From: Siphonodentalium dalli
Lineage: Eukaryota; Mollusca; Scaphopoda; Gadilida; Siphonodentaliidae
DNA: 64,000 nucleotides
Assembly: GCA_032622095.1 (NCBI GenBank)
Contig: CP136063.1
Span: forward strand, 10,397,814-10,461,813
Direction: 5' to 3'
Shown here: piece by piece, positions 12,901 through 22,888 of the stretch
Position numbering within the stretch: the stretch's first letter is position 1
Layout of the letters: every line of letters begins with the position of its first letter
Notes under the pieces: model-generated
What the model saw: the letters and a program-made list of their open reading frames with translations, nothing else
Databases searched by the model: none
What the model was told of the DNA's origin: nothing
Position numbers and translations under genes: made by a program

Positions 12901-13453
12901 ATATTGCCTTTGTTGGCGGGGCGCTACTTAAAACAATACCGTAACGCGCCCAGCACATGAATTACTTGTACATGTACTTGTGTTGGCTGTTGCATACACA
13001 TGTACCGGTACACGTATGTACATATGCAGGAACGTGACTATAGCTAGAGTAGGGCCATGGGAATCGGGTATTGAATCGGGTAACCATAGTCAATGTCAAC
13101 ATCATAAAGTGGGCCTTAAAATAATAAAAGCACATTTATGATTCGCGACAGAATAGCCAAACAGGCTACGTTATAAATAAATATATCATTATTCTGCTGC
13201 TGGCCGCAAAATAACCATTATCAGTCCAAAGACTATTACGCTGCTAGCGGCAGGGCTTATATTTCTACGGTAGATTCTCGTAAATTACCGTGGATTCTAG
13301 TGAAAAAGTATATATGGATTCTCGCAAATCCAGATGAGATACTAGTATATGCGATATATGCCCTGAGTGGCATAATAAGATTGTCTCTTTATCCCACCAG
13401 TAGCGGAAAATTAGCCACAGCCACTCTTCTTCAATGAGGAAATACCGTACATG

Positions 13454-13845
13454 TACCCCGCTCGACAAAACAAGTGTCCATTGGCACCGCGGTGTATTTG
13501 CCGTTCGGCCGTGGTGCCAGAGTTTGTAACTGCAGTTGAGCACCGCGGCCGAACTGCAAGTACACTGCGGCCGAATGGCAAGTACACCATGGTCGAAAGG
13601 CAACTACCGGTACAACGCGGTCGAATTCACCGTGGTTAGATTTCTGGTTTGTATCATCTTTTTTCAGTTTAATGAACGTACCGGTACACCGTGGCAACTA
13701 CACCATGGCCGAATGGCAAGTACACTGCGAGTCTGCGGCCCAACCGTAGTTAGCAGTTGGAGCCGCAGTGAAGTTGCATTTTGGCCGTTGTGGCAATGCT
13801 AACTGCACCGCGGTTAAGTGGACACTTGTTTTGTCCAGCAGGGTA
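13454..13845. mobile_element. Complete 392 bp foldback MITE with CCGCGG-rich core
   Basis: The left end is TACCCCGCTCGACAAAACAA then GTGTCCA; the right end (13819-13845) is its near-perfect inverted repeat. The interior is a set of inverted and direct copies of GCCGTTCGGCCGCGGTG and ACTGCGGCCGAATGGCAAGT. The terminal TA may be a TA target duplication. Overlapping ORFs on both strands reflect the GC-rich palindromic content, not genes. Confidence 0.75.
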
Positions 13846-15549
13846 CCTACTAGTAGTTGGCTAGTATCTCATAAATATTCATCAAATTACATGTGAGAAT
13901 TTTCTCGAAATCATTTAAAATGTGCATTTTGGCTACAGGCTATAAAAGTTCTATTAAAACCGAAATAGTCAGATAGTTTTCCCCATTTCCGAATGATTTA
14001 GATTTTCACAGCATTTGATTTGTGGTGAATTTTCTCTTAAAATTGTGTGATAAATACAAGAAATCCGACTTACCTAACTCAGAATTAATAACACGAAGAG
14101 TTCCAATAGCCGTAAATAGGAATTGTAACAGTAACATCCCTTAATTAATTTAAACGATGTGTAATTTCAGAATTTGGAACAGAAAACAGTCAACAAACAT
14201 GACCTCTTTCACAGAGCGCTGCGACTAAACAAACAACATCTCCGTCAGCTGTCCATGACCTTGTCTTATCTTCGTAAATTCCTGTGTTAAGTATCGCAGC
14301 ACCTCTGATTCGGTTGAGCCATAGTTAAATTGATTTCATGAAGTCTGAATTTCATACGATTATCAGACATACATGTAATCAGTAATTCAGTAAACTCACA
14401 CTCATTCAGCCGCGGATATGATTGAAATTTCCAACTTCAATGCTTCGTAAAAATTACTGGAACAATAACGCATGCGCGTTGGCCTCATTTTCAGCTTCCG
14501 TTATCACGGTTATATTCCCGGAAGGACAAATAAACAGACAAATAAACAGACAAAGATTCGAACCGAAAACATTACTTGCGTCCAGCATGGACTGGCGCAA
14601 GTAATTACAACAATGAATTTATTGATATACTGCAAACCATCGGTGCAAGCTGGGATTGATGAGCAATTATGTATAACACAAAATAGAATATATGCCAGTC
14701 CCTTCCCAATAGTATTGCCCTCGACTTACCAGCAACTTACCGTAACATACCTGCCATATTCAGGGCAACACCAATTACTGGCGATTGTGGCCAATGTTGA
14801 CACCTCCCACTCGCAGAGGACTCACATTCAACAATGTAATCGCAGGCATAGCTACCACATGGTATAATACACGCTCGGAACACGGGCTCCACTGGCCGCC
14901 ATGGAGAATCACCACAGCATAACGCCTGAACATTAAATGTTATGATAAAACATTACAACTGTAGCACACAAAGAGGCCGGATCTACACAGCGATATGGTA
15001 TGCGAGTTTCTTATCCTGTTCCCTATTTTGAAGGTTCTAGAGCTGTCACGAAGTCTCGAACGATATAACACAATCCCGTAACAGACGTTATTAAAGTGTC
15101 CAAAGGATATTGTATTTCAGTTGTAAATTGAATTAACATCTTTGACTTATTATTATGTAGCACGTGCATGATAATATTATTCTAACTGGGACAATGACTC
15201 GTGAAATTATGCAGAATCGGTGTCTTGTTGTATGACATTCTTAATCACCTGACATCTGGACTTTCGTCCTTTGTTTCATAGTTGGCCAATCAGAATGAAC
15301 CACGTTAAGAAAATAGACTTATTTATCATTATTGATAATCGACTATAAAATTACAAAAAAGGAGACTGAACCTTTTGGCACCAGGAACATTGCGAATTGG
15401 AAGTTTGACATAGGACTGTTCTTCCAAAGAAGAGGACAAATAGACCAACTATTTTCCGTTGTAACTGATACATTTGTCACGTCCCCCAATGTTGAGGAAA
15501 TATACATGTTGCCATGTTACTAGACTGACAGAACGTCTTCAGACACACA
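13846..15549. other. Low-repeat intergenic stretch with a possible promoter
   Basis: This is one of the few stretches without obvious repeats. ORFs of up to 131 codons lack recognisable domains and splice context. The sequence around 14468-14480 (ACGCATGCGCG) resembles an NRF-1 site and CCCGGAAG near 14518 an ETS site; see the separate entry. Confidence 0.4.
14465..14526. promoter_or_regulatory. Possible NRF-1/ETS-type promoter
   Basis: ACGCATGCGCG and CCGGAAG lie about 50 bases apart in an otherwise AT-rich region. Both resemble metazoan housekeeping-promoter motifs. No transcript or confident exon is seen on either side, so this is a weak call. Confidence 0.25.
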
Positions 15550-16330
15550 TCTTGTCACCAGCGTGGATTATCTTATATATTGTAAGACTCACGGTCACGG
15601 CGAACTTCTTCTAACCAACGTCGCACCTATAAGGTCGGTCACCAGTGTGGATCATCATGTTGACGGACAGACTGGGGACAACATTGCATACTCGTATGAT
15701 TGACCACCTATGTGTGTTATCATATGCTTAGGCAAGGAACCGGACTAACTAAATGCCTTTCTGGTACACGTCACACGTGTATGGGCGATTGACTGTGATT
15801 TCTCTGGTGTTGGTATGATTTGAGGCTATTCAAACCACGTTACACTCGTATGGTCGATCACCTGTGTGGAATCTTTTGTCACGGAACCGGACTCACTAAG
15901 TGCCTTTTGGTACAAGTCACACGTGTATGGGCGATTGACTGTGATTTATCTTGTGTTGGTATGATTGGAGGCTATTCAAACCAAGTCACACTCGTATGGT
16001 CGATTACCTGTGTGGATTATTTTTGTCACGGAACCGGACTCACTAAGTGCCTTTTGGTACACGTCACACGTGTATGGGCGATTGACTGTGATTTCTCTTG
16101 TGTTGGTATGATTGGAGGCTATTCAAACCACGTCACACTCGTATGGTCGATCACCTGTGTGGAATCTTTTGTCACGGAACCGGACTCACTAAGTGCCTTT
16201 TGGTACACGTGTATGGGCGATTGACTGTGTGATTTCTCTTGTGTTTGCATGACTGAAAGCTATTCAAACCACGTCACACTCGTATGGGCGATGGCCACTA
16301 TGGATTATCGGGTTGACTTTGTCATGAAAA
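15550..16330 (-). pseudogene. Degenerate C2H2 zinc-finger array
   Basis: Read on the minus strand, this region repeatedly encodes zinc-finger linkers and half-fingers: IHTGDRPYECDV several times, IHTGDRPYRCDV near 15625-15660, and NRPYTCDVYQKALSESGSVT. The units recur about every 125-170 bases with high similarity, so the array grew by tandem duplication. It is not functional as it stands: stops follow CDVV, the second cysteine of the finger is often replaced (CDVY, CDVG), and the reading frame changes between linkers. C2H2 fingers normally read CxxC-x12-HxxxH with a TGE(R/K)P linker. The linker variant TGDRPY is shared with the intact gene at 34867-36054 and the broken array at 18080-18880, which suggests one local family. 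I see no promoter or first exon. Confidence 0.8.
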
Positions 16331-16349
16331 TCGTTCAGCGCCCGTCAAA

Positions 16350-16600
16350 ATGTATTGAGTCAGTTTACTTCAAAAGCTGTAATTTTGTTATTACAAAAGT
16401 GGAGACCTAGTTTTTTTTACTACAAAAGCTGGCGTTTTTTACTTCAAAAGCGGAGACCTCACTTTACTACAAAAGCTGGCGATTTTATTACAAAAGTGGT
16501 GAGTTACTTCAAAAGCTGGCGTTTTTTACTTCAAAAGTGGAGACCTACTTCAAAAGTGGTAATTACTTCAAAAGCTGGCGTAACATACGTCTTCTTATAC
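16350..16600. repeat. Short minisatellite (ACTTCAAAAGCTGGCG / AAAAGTGGAGACC)
   Basis: About eight imperfect units of (A/T)ACTTCAAAAGCTGGCGTTT alternate with TACAAAAGTGGAGACCT. The open frame across them is explained by the repeat. It lies just beyond the 5' side of the minus-strand finger array. Confidence 0.75.
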
Positions 16601-17254
16601 ATGGTGTATATTCGTATTTTGTGGATGAAGTGCTGCTAAGAACGGCTTAGTTGGAACGATAAAACGGCTTCATTCGGCCATTCTATGTTTTACGAGAAAA
16701 AGTAGCGCTCTTTCTTGGAGCGAATTTCTGCAACAATTTCACCGCGTAGTGGACCCATTTGGAAACAAATACATTCCCTGTGTCTAATCCTACATGTTGA
16801 TATACGATACGCCCCATTATATTGAACATATCAGCTGAAATCGATCCTGTAATTGTAAACATCGAGTCTATTTTTAGCTGTTTTTATCGGCGCTTGTTTG
16901 CGTGTTCGTCATTACACTATTTGCACTAACATAGCCATATTGTAGCTAAAAACGAGTGCGCAGTATTCCACTGCGTTATTTGATACCTAAAACTTGTTGT
17001 TTGCTAGCGTATTCATCGAGAAATCTAAATTCTAAATATTAATGTCGAACGCAGTTTTTCGTGGCACCTTCGCATGGGTGGGCTAATCGGTATCTAGGTG
17101 TGCATAAAATCGCAGCTTCGCTCAAATTAATAGATTTCTGTTGTGCAATAGATGATAAACTTCATTTTAATACCAAGTTTGATTGTGGGCATAGCCTTAT
17201 CGCTGTAAAAATGCATTTCTACAGCTCTTCCATGGCATTGATTTCGAAAATTTT
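16601..17254. other. Intergenic, nothing recognised
   Basis: Mixed-composition sequence with only short ORFs. No splice-supported exon, repeat or RNA could be supported. Confidence 0.4.
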
Positions 17255-18085
17255 ATGTTAGGTCAGTTGTCAACCGAATAATGCAACTTCCGGTGTCCGG
17301 TCAGTGGCGGTGTTAAAGATGTCTTATCTCTTTAAATAACACATTTTAAATAGTTGCGTGGGTATAAAATAATAGATATGAACTGAAGACCCCTGTCCGG
17401 AAAGGCTTCTATCAAATAATATTGATTTTATTTAGAATATTAAATCGGGACCGTTTCTGTTACTATTTTTAGAACAGACCATTCGGATGATACCATATTG
17501 CGATATAGAGCACTGGGCTGCTCCTATGGCTACGCACCGAAAGTCAAATGTCCCAGATTGATTGTTTGTATTGTTTTGTTCCACAGATATAAGCGATAAT
17601 GAGTTTAATTGACGTTTATTTGTAACAAAATTGTACAATAACATTTCTGGTCTTGGTTAACAGTAACCACTATTGTTCGTTAGCTGAACAAAAACGCCTT
17701 TTTATACCGGAAAATATTCAAAATAAAATTTATATTAATCAATAGAAGCATTTCCGGACAGGAGTCTTTGATTCAAATCTAATATTTTATACCCATGTAA
17801 CTATATAATACATGTTTACAAAGAGATAATCCACCTTTAATATGTGTGGCTATGGCGAATATCGGCCTTTCGTTAGACACCAAAAGGAGCCTGCGACGTC
17901 CTGTATTCCTCAAGATATCGGTCGTCCCACGCAATTTGAAATTCTGTCCCGCAGATTGTCGTTCTATCCCATATTCCATCCCATGTTAGGTCAGTTGTCG
18001 ATCAAATAATGCAACTTCCGTGTCCGGTTAGTCGCAGGGTTAATATGTGTGGATAGGGCGAATGCGGGCCTTTCGTTAGTCGTGT
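17255..18085. repeat. Tandem duplication with filled and empty MITE sites
   Basis: The stretch ATGTTAGGTCAGTTGTC...GCAACTTCC...TTAATATGTGTGG...CGGCCTTTCGTTAG occurs twice: at 17255-17880, where it is split by the MITE, and at 17983-18080, uninterrupted. Confidence 0.85.
17317..17836. mobile_element. 520 bp TTAA-targeting MITE, copy 1
   Basis: The ends are inverted (AGATGTCTTATCTCTTT / AAAGAGATAATCCACCT) with about 130 bases of sub-terminal inverted similarity (TCCGGAAA(T/G)GCTTCTATC, CGAATATTTTC-type blocks). TTAA flanks both sides (17313-17316 and 17837-17840). Bases 17983-18080 duplicate both flanks and contain a single TTAA (18040-18043) with no insert, giving a direct empty-site control. 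Other copies are at 37951-38470, 41884-42403, 51126-51559 (truncated) and 53169-56942 (interrupted). No transposase lies inside. Confidence 0.9.
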
Positions 18086-18880
18086 AACCTTTCCACACAT
18101 AAGAGGATCGACACGGGCGATCTACCATATCAATGTGATATGTGCGTTTGTTTGTGTGTGTTTGTTTATTAGGGTTTATCGTCGTTCTAGCCACCAGGCC
18201 GCACACGACGTTGTCAATTTTACGGGTGGAGGAAAGACCACGCAGAGGCTTAATTTCACCGGGAAATTGTTCCACTGCGTGTAGAAACCACCGACCCCCG
18301 GAAAGCAACTGACAAACTTGCCCAGATACACGATTCCGGTCACCCTCCCTATGACGGGGTTCGAACCAGTTTCGTCAGCGCTGGACGGCCTGTGACGGCG
18401 TTAACACCTGGCACTCTACCGACTGGACCACCGGGGGCCCCTGTGATATGTGCGAGAAATCAATTTTCTTATTTGAGAAACATGACAAGGCATAATTTAA
18501 CCCATTTGGGAGATCGCCCGTACATATGCGATGTGTGGGAGAAGAGATTTAATCAGCTGAGTAGGCTGACTGGGCATAAGATGATTCACTCTGGTAATCG
18601 CCCGTACCAATGTGATGTGTGTAAAACATCATTTATTCAGTCATCGGTTAGTTTCCGGATGATAACATTAGATGATTCACGCTGGTGATCGCCCGTACCA
18701 ATGTGATGTGTGTAAAACATCATTTGTTCAGTCATCATTTAGTTGGTCGAGTAGCCTGAATTAACACTTGGGGATGCACACGGCGGTCGCCCATATCAAT
18801 GTGATGTGTGTAAAACATCATTTATTCATTCATCAGTTAGTTTCCGGATGATAACATTAGATTGAATCAAGTGAACTGAA
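18080..18880 (+). pseudogene. Broken C2H2 zinc-finger gene, split by a SINE
   Basis: The plus strand encodes HKRIDTGDLPYQCDMC up to 18146, is interrupted by a SINE, then resumes in other frames as RNMTRHNLTHLGDRPYICDV, GHKMIHSGNRPYQCDVC and two further PYQCDVCKTSF units to about 18830. C2H2 proteins bind DNA through CxxC-x12-HxxxH fingers. Here many fingers have lost their histidines or the second cysteine (CDVWEKRF), and the block ending GTTTCCGGATGATAACATTAG is duplicated. The GDRPYQCD(V/I)C linker style matches the intact gene near 35 kb. It is a dead relative; no start or promoter is recognised. Confidence 0.85.
18147..18441 (-). mobile_element. tRNA-derived SINE with 13 bp target-site duplication
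   Basis: The insert is flanked by identical TGTGATATGTGCG at 18134-18146 and 18442-18454. On the minus strand it starts with a tRNA-like head: box A TGGTCCAGTCGG (18419-18430) and box B GGTTCGAACC (18358-18368), the internal RNA polymerase III promoter of SINEs. It ends in an A/C-rich tail (TAAACAAACACACACAAACA). The body near 18190-18260 contains GTGAAATTAAGCCTCTGCG and TGGCTAGAACGACGATAAAC. The duplicated bases are zinc-finger codons (CDMC), so the SINE landed in a finger. Confidence 0.92.
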
Positions 18881-18885
18881 CAAAA

Positions 18886-18990
18886 TATGGTATACCTTAC
18901 TTGTAATTAAATTTGCGCAGTATTATTTTTCGCGCACCCATCGGTGCACGAATTTAAAACAGCGAAAAATATTACAACTCCTGAATTTAT
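18886..18990 (+). repeat. Short dispersed palindromic repeat
   Basis: TACCTTACTTGTAATTAAAT...GCGCACCCATCGGTGCACGA...AAACAGCGAAAAAT is matched in inverted orientation at about 60555-60640. The centre CGCACCCAT..GGTGCACG is itself near-palindromic, suggesting a small MITE. Confidence 0.6.
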
Positions 18991-19708
18991 ACCAAAACCG
19001 CATGGGAAAGAAAATAAGAGGGTTATATGTTCGTGAGTTACATATAGATTTATAACGGAAGATTGGAGTGATTACATTCATATTCGGACAACCAAGCTCA
19101 ATACCATTTATTTAAAGCATATAAAGCGATAAATAATTGTGTCTTACACATATTTTAGAGTGAAGGTGCATGAAAGCACGTCTCCATACCCACAACCTGG
19201 CGCCGTGGTCGTCTAACAGTCTTGATTTATCTATGTGAACCCAACAATACAAGCAACCATTTTTATTGTGTGACATAGAGACGATTCGGCTTTGATAGGA
19301 TTATACATGTACCGGAATTTGGAAAACAACGCGATGTCGAAAACAATATCCAGCCAGGAATTCATATAATGGTCTCATTGTGTTCATCATAAAAGACGTG
19401 TCTATCAGATAAATGTATGAAATCACATCATGATTCTCGTGTTTGCCATAGAAACATATGATAGCGTTGTAAAATGTCGAACTATTTCACATTTCATCCA
19501 CAAAATTGGCAGCCATATTTAATTTTGGGTATCGGACTTTTGGCTAATTGTTAAGGGTGGTATATAGCATAACCAGTGGAGTGGAAAACAATTTAAGACC
19601 GCTTGTGACATTACCTTCACTATACTGGCGATCAATGAGTCTAGTCTAGACCCTGTTGGGTCACAATACATGATATACATCTGTATTGAGACTCTGATGA
19701 CCCACTAT
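18991..19708. other. Intergenic, nothing recognised
   Basis: Only short ORFs and no clear repeats are seen. Confidence 0.4.
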
Positions 19709-20300
19709 CATTTTCTATCTGAAGCTCATATCTTTTCTATTTACAGGCGACAAAGGACTCCTGGTGCCAGATTCTGCTTGGTTCTCTTATTATGGTGACA
19801 ATAAAGACAAGATTCCACCAAAAGTTCCGAAATCCACACCTTGCTGTGCTAAATAAAAGACAATTTATCATTTGTCAATTTTGCGCAAACACAATTTATT
19901 TCCTGGTTACGTTCGTTTGACTTTCTGTTCCAGCATGTCAAATTGTTGTCATGCGCAGTGCCATCGTTCAAATTGCACCGGATATCGGAGATGCTATATA
20001 CCGAGACCAACCAATAACAAACGCTAACTACCGAGAACAAGTCTAAATTTGATAATTAAGTCATAATAATGTTTAATTATAGTGAATGTATCAGTCTTAA
20101 GTGGATATTATACCATGTTTGACATTTAAAATGACATATATTATGGGTATACCGATAACTTGAAACATCAATTGAATTCTTTATTCTCATCACAATGCAT
20201 ACACAAATATAATATAATGCATACATAAATAAACATGTTTAATGATTTGCCCGGAAACCTGAATTATTATGAATAGCCAGGTTTATTAGATATATATATA
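19709..20300. repeat. Left arm of a ~10.4 kb-spaced inverted repeat
   Basis: Blocks such as CATTTTCTATCTGAAGCTCA, GACAAGATTCCACCAAAAGT, CAAACACAATTTATTTCCTG, GGTATACCGATAACTTGAAA and AATAGCCAGGTTTATTAGAT appear in reverse-complement order at 30265-30683. The left arm carries about 165 extra bases (19920-20085) that the right arm lacks. Confidence 0.85.
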
Positions 20301-20500
20301 GAATATATATATTATATAATATAGATTATATCATATTTGTTATATATGGTATATATATTATATATATCATATATATATTATATTATAATATACATGTTAT
20401 ATAATATACATGTTATATAATATATATTATATAATATATATTATATTCAAAATATATATGAGATATATATATTGTATATATATATATATATATATAACTA
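20276..20500. repeat. (AT)n-rich microsatellite
   Basis: Long runs of AT/TATA with interspersed CATGTTATATAATA motifs. A second run lies at 20860-20995. Confidence 0.9.
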
Positions 20501-20858
20501 GCAGGTGGACCCGACTTCGTCCGGGCTGTTTCCCCTCTGCTTTTCGGCGAATTGCGCGATTTGACCTTGAATTGTCCATTGTGAAGGTCAAGGTCAGGTG
20601 GGGTCACGATTTGACCCGTCCAAAACACTGCCGGGACAAAAGTACCCGACAAAAGTACGTTACCCGTCGAAATCCGTCTGATTTTACTCGATTTGACCTT
20701 GAATTGACCCTTTTGAAGGTCAATGTTAGGTCGGGATTACGTTTGACCCGTCCAAAACAATCCCCGGAAAATACCCTTAGGTATCAAATTTCATCAAAAT
20801 ATGTCGGGCAGTTTTCCCGGCCATAGCTAACACAAACATACAGGCAGAAGTCCCAAAA
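20497..20858. repeat. Repeat remnant flanked by (AT)n with paired TGACCTTGA/TCAAGGTCA
   Basis: A moderately GC-rich ~360 bp insert (CTAGCAGGTGGACCCGACTT, CGTCCGGGC) sits inside the AT microsatellite. The segment TTTGACCTTGAATTG(A/T)CC...GAAGGTCAA..T(C/T)AGGT...TTTGACCCGTCCAAAACA is present twice (20560-20630 and 20692-20760). It looks like an interspersed element fragment of unknown class; the ORF across it is not believed. Confidence 0.55.
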
Positions 20859-21027
20859 TATATTGTAGATATATATATATATTATATATATATATATAAA
20901 TATATAACATGTATAATATTATATATATATAATATATGTCATATGTAAAACATATATAACATATTTAATATATAATATAATATCTGTATTGTTACGTCCA
21001 AGATTCCAATAGTGGTAATGTAGGACG

Positions 21028-21031
21028 GTAA
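21028..21031. repeat. GTAA target-site duplication (left)
   Basis: GTAA immediately before the 5' LTR matches GTAA at 30250-30253 immediately after the 3' LTR. Confidence 0.85.
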
Positions 21032-22132
21032 TGTGACAGTGCTATTTTATATACCAAAACAGTATATGCCTTTATTAAATGCTACACATGTATACTAACT
21101 AAGTTATTATACCTAACTCACTAATATACATTTTATAGCTGCAGTATCATTTCATTCCGCGTACTTGGTCCGTTTCATTCCATTTCGCGCTATTCCGTTC
21201 TTTAATTTCCCGTTCCTAGTTCGGTTCCTGATCCCTATTTTGCTATTTCGTATTTCTATCTACGCCCAAATTCTCATCCACTAGTCTCTTTCTCTACCTT
21301 TATTTATCGCCCAATCTGAGATCTAACTGTCGGACACTAAGGTGTCTCAGCCAATCACAGGTAACTTTATTCGCCGCGCTTTTCGGTTGATGATTAGCGT
21401 TCGAGTAGTGCACATCGTCAGTCTTGTTGACACTCAGTGTTTATCGTAAATTCTTCAAATGCCTTGAAGAATTCAGTTATAAAGTATAAGATGAATACTA
21501 CGTTATGACATCTTGACCTATGTTCCTACGATATGGTATGTGATATTTGTTATGTTTTTACCCGTTATAATAGTTTAGAATTACATCACATTTGCAATAT
21601 ATATTTGCCCAATAGTTTAGGGATTGGAAATTGCATACTGCGTTCATAATCTACCTTTTATACTAGCATGTAGGTTTTATTTCTAACTGTTCGTCACAGT
21701 TAGGATTGTGTCAAATAGTTGTTTATATCGACAATAGGGAAGTTGGTTTTTGACACAATCACATTTCACATATTTATTTATATCCATTCTGGATATATAT
21801 TTTGGTAGCAACTACAACCTATGTATTTGTTCACCAAGGTCCTGTAACTCCTGTTGGTTTTACGTTGGTCGTCTGGATTGATGCTCGATGTGATGTCTGA
21901 TGTCTGTTGGAAGTCAAGCTGGCTGTATAGATGTGTGTGATGTCGTCCTGTGATGTTGGATTGTGTTCACTGTTCCGTTTAGCATGAGTATCTAATAAAT
22001 GCATGATGAAGACTTTTAAAGGTAGGCTCATCTTTCTATAGACCCTGCCAGATGTTTAGACTCAGAGCTTCATAAATGTTTTGCGATATAGCGACATGGT
22101 TCATTTAAGACCCACCCCTGTGCTCTACCACA
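21032..22132 (+). repeat. 5' LTR (1101 bp)
   Basis: It begins TGTGACAGTGCTATTTTATA and ends GTGCTCTACCACA, the usual TG...CA. AATAAA near 21993 may be the polyadenylation signal. It differs from the 3' LTR by scattered substitutions, a ~36-base segment present only in the 3' LTR (near 29650), and a few short indels, indicating that the insertion is not very recent. Confidence 0.93.
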
Positions 22133-22888
22133 ATGGCGCCCATTCGTATAGCTATAGCTCTGATTATAGTGTGGAACTTTGAAATTGGTGTGAAAATTGG
22201 AACTTTGTAGAAATTCGTGTTTTCGTGCTTCAAAAACTGTGAAAAAAATGACAATCAGGATTTCTTGAGATATTCAGCGTTGGATTTGAAGAAACAAAAC
22301 GATTTGAACAGTTTTATGCTTAAAAAGGCATAAAAACATAAATTCTGTTGAAAATTTGATAAATTTTGTAAAAATTTCATGTTATTCAGTGAAATTTGTA
22401 AACACATTGTTTTGGTGTGGCTGTATTCCTTTAATATTATAATTATGTCTAAATTTTTGTATTGTCAGCTCTGTTTAGTCGTTTTTGGCGTTTGGGCAAA
22501 GTCCAAACTTTAAATTCGATTGATTATCTGCCAATATTTTGTGGTCCGGATTTTGGTAAATTGAAACCCGGTAAAGTTGTGGTTTCCGGAATTTGGTAGT
22601 CCGTGGTTTCGTTTTCGTTTCGTCACCGGATTACATTTTCTATTGGTCAGAACAGGAAGTAAATAAATAAGCACATGGTAGTTTGTTGTTGTATAGTCTG
22701 ACCAACTTTAGTAGCCTTTAAAGCTAATTATTAGCTTTTGTTTAGGTGTAGTTAGGTATATAATATATCCGTCCAGCCACACATGTATTGTATGCTGTGA
22801 AAGTTTTTCTTTGACTAAAATATTGTCAAAAAAGTGACAAATGTTGATAAATGTATAAACAGCATAGGTCTAATGTCCGCTTGTTAAA

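Noticed and set aside
13265-13802. Cluster of overlapping ORFs on both strands
   Set aside because: They come from the GC-rich inverted modules of the MITE; no domain or codon signal.
14472-14867. 131-codon ORF as a gene
   Set aside because: Low-complexity NKQTNKQT start, no domain, no splice or start context.
18350-18441. tRNA gene
   Set aside because: Box A and B are present, but it is the head of a SINE with a target-site duplication and does not fold as a full cloverleaf with an intact acceptor.
20410-20826. 138-codon ORF
   Set aside because: It starts in the AT microsatellite and crosses a repeat remnant; no protein similarity recognised.
21831-22031. Minus-strand ORF in the 5' LTR, repeated in the 3' LTR
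   Set aside because: It is short and antisense, and its presence in both LTRs follows from their identity; no domain.
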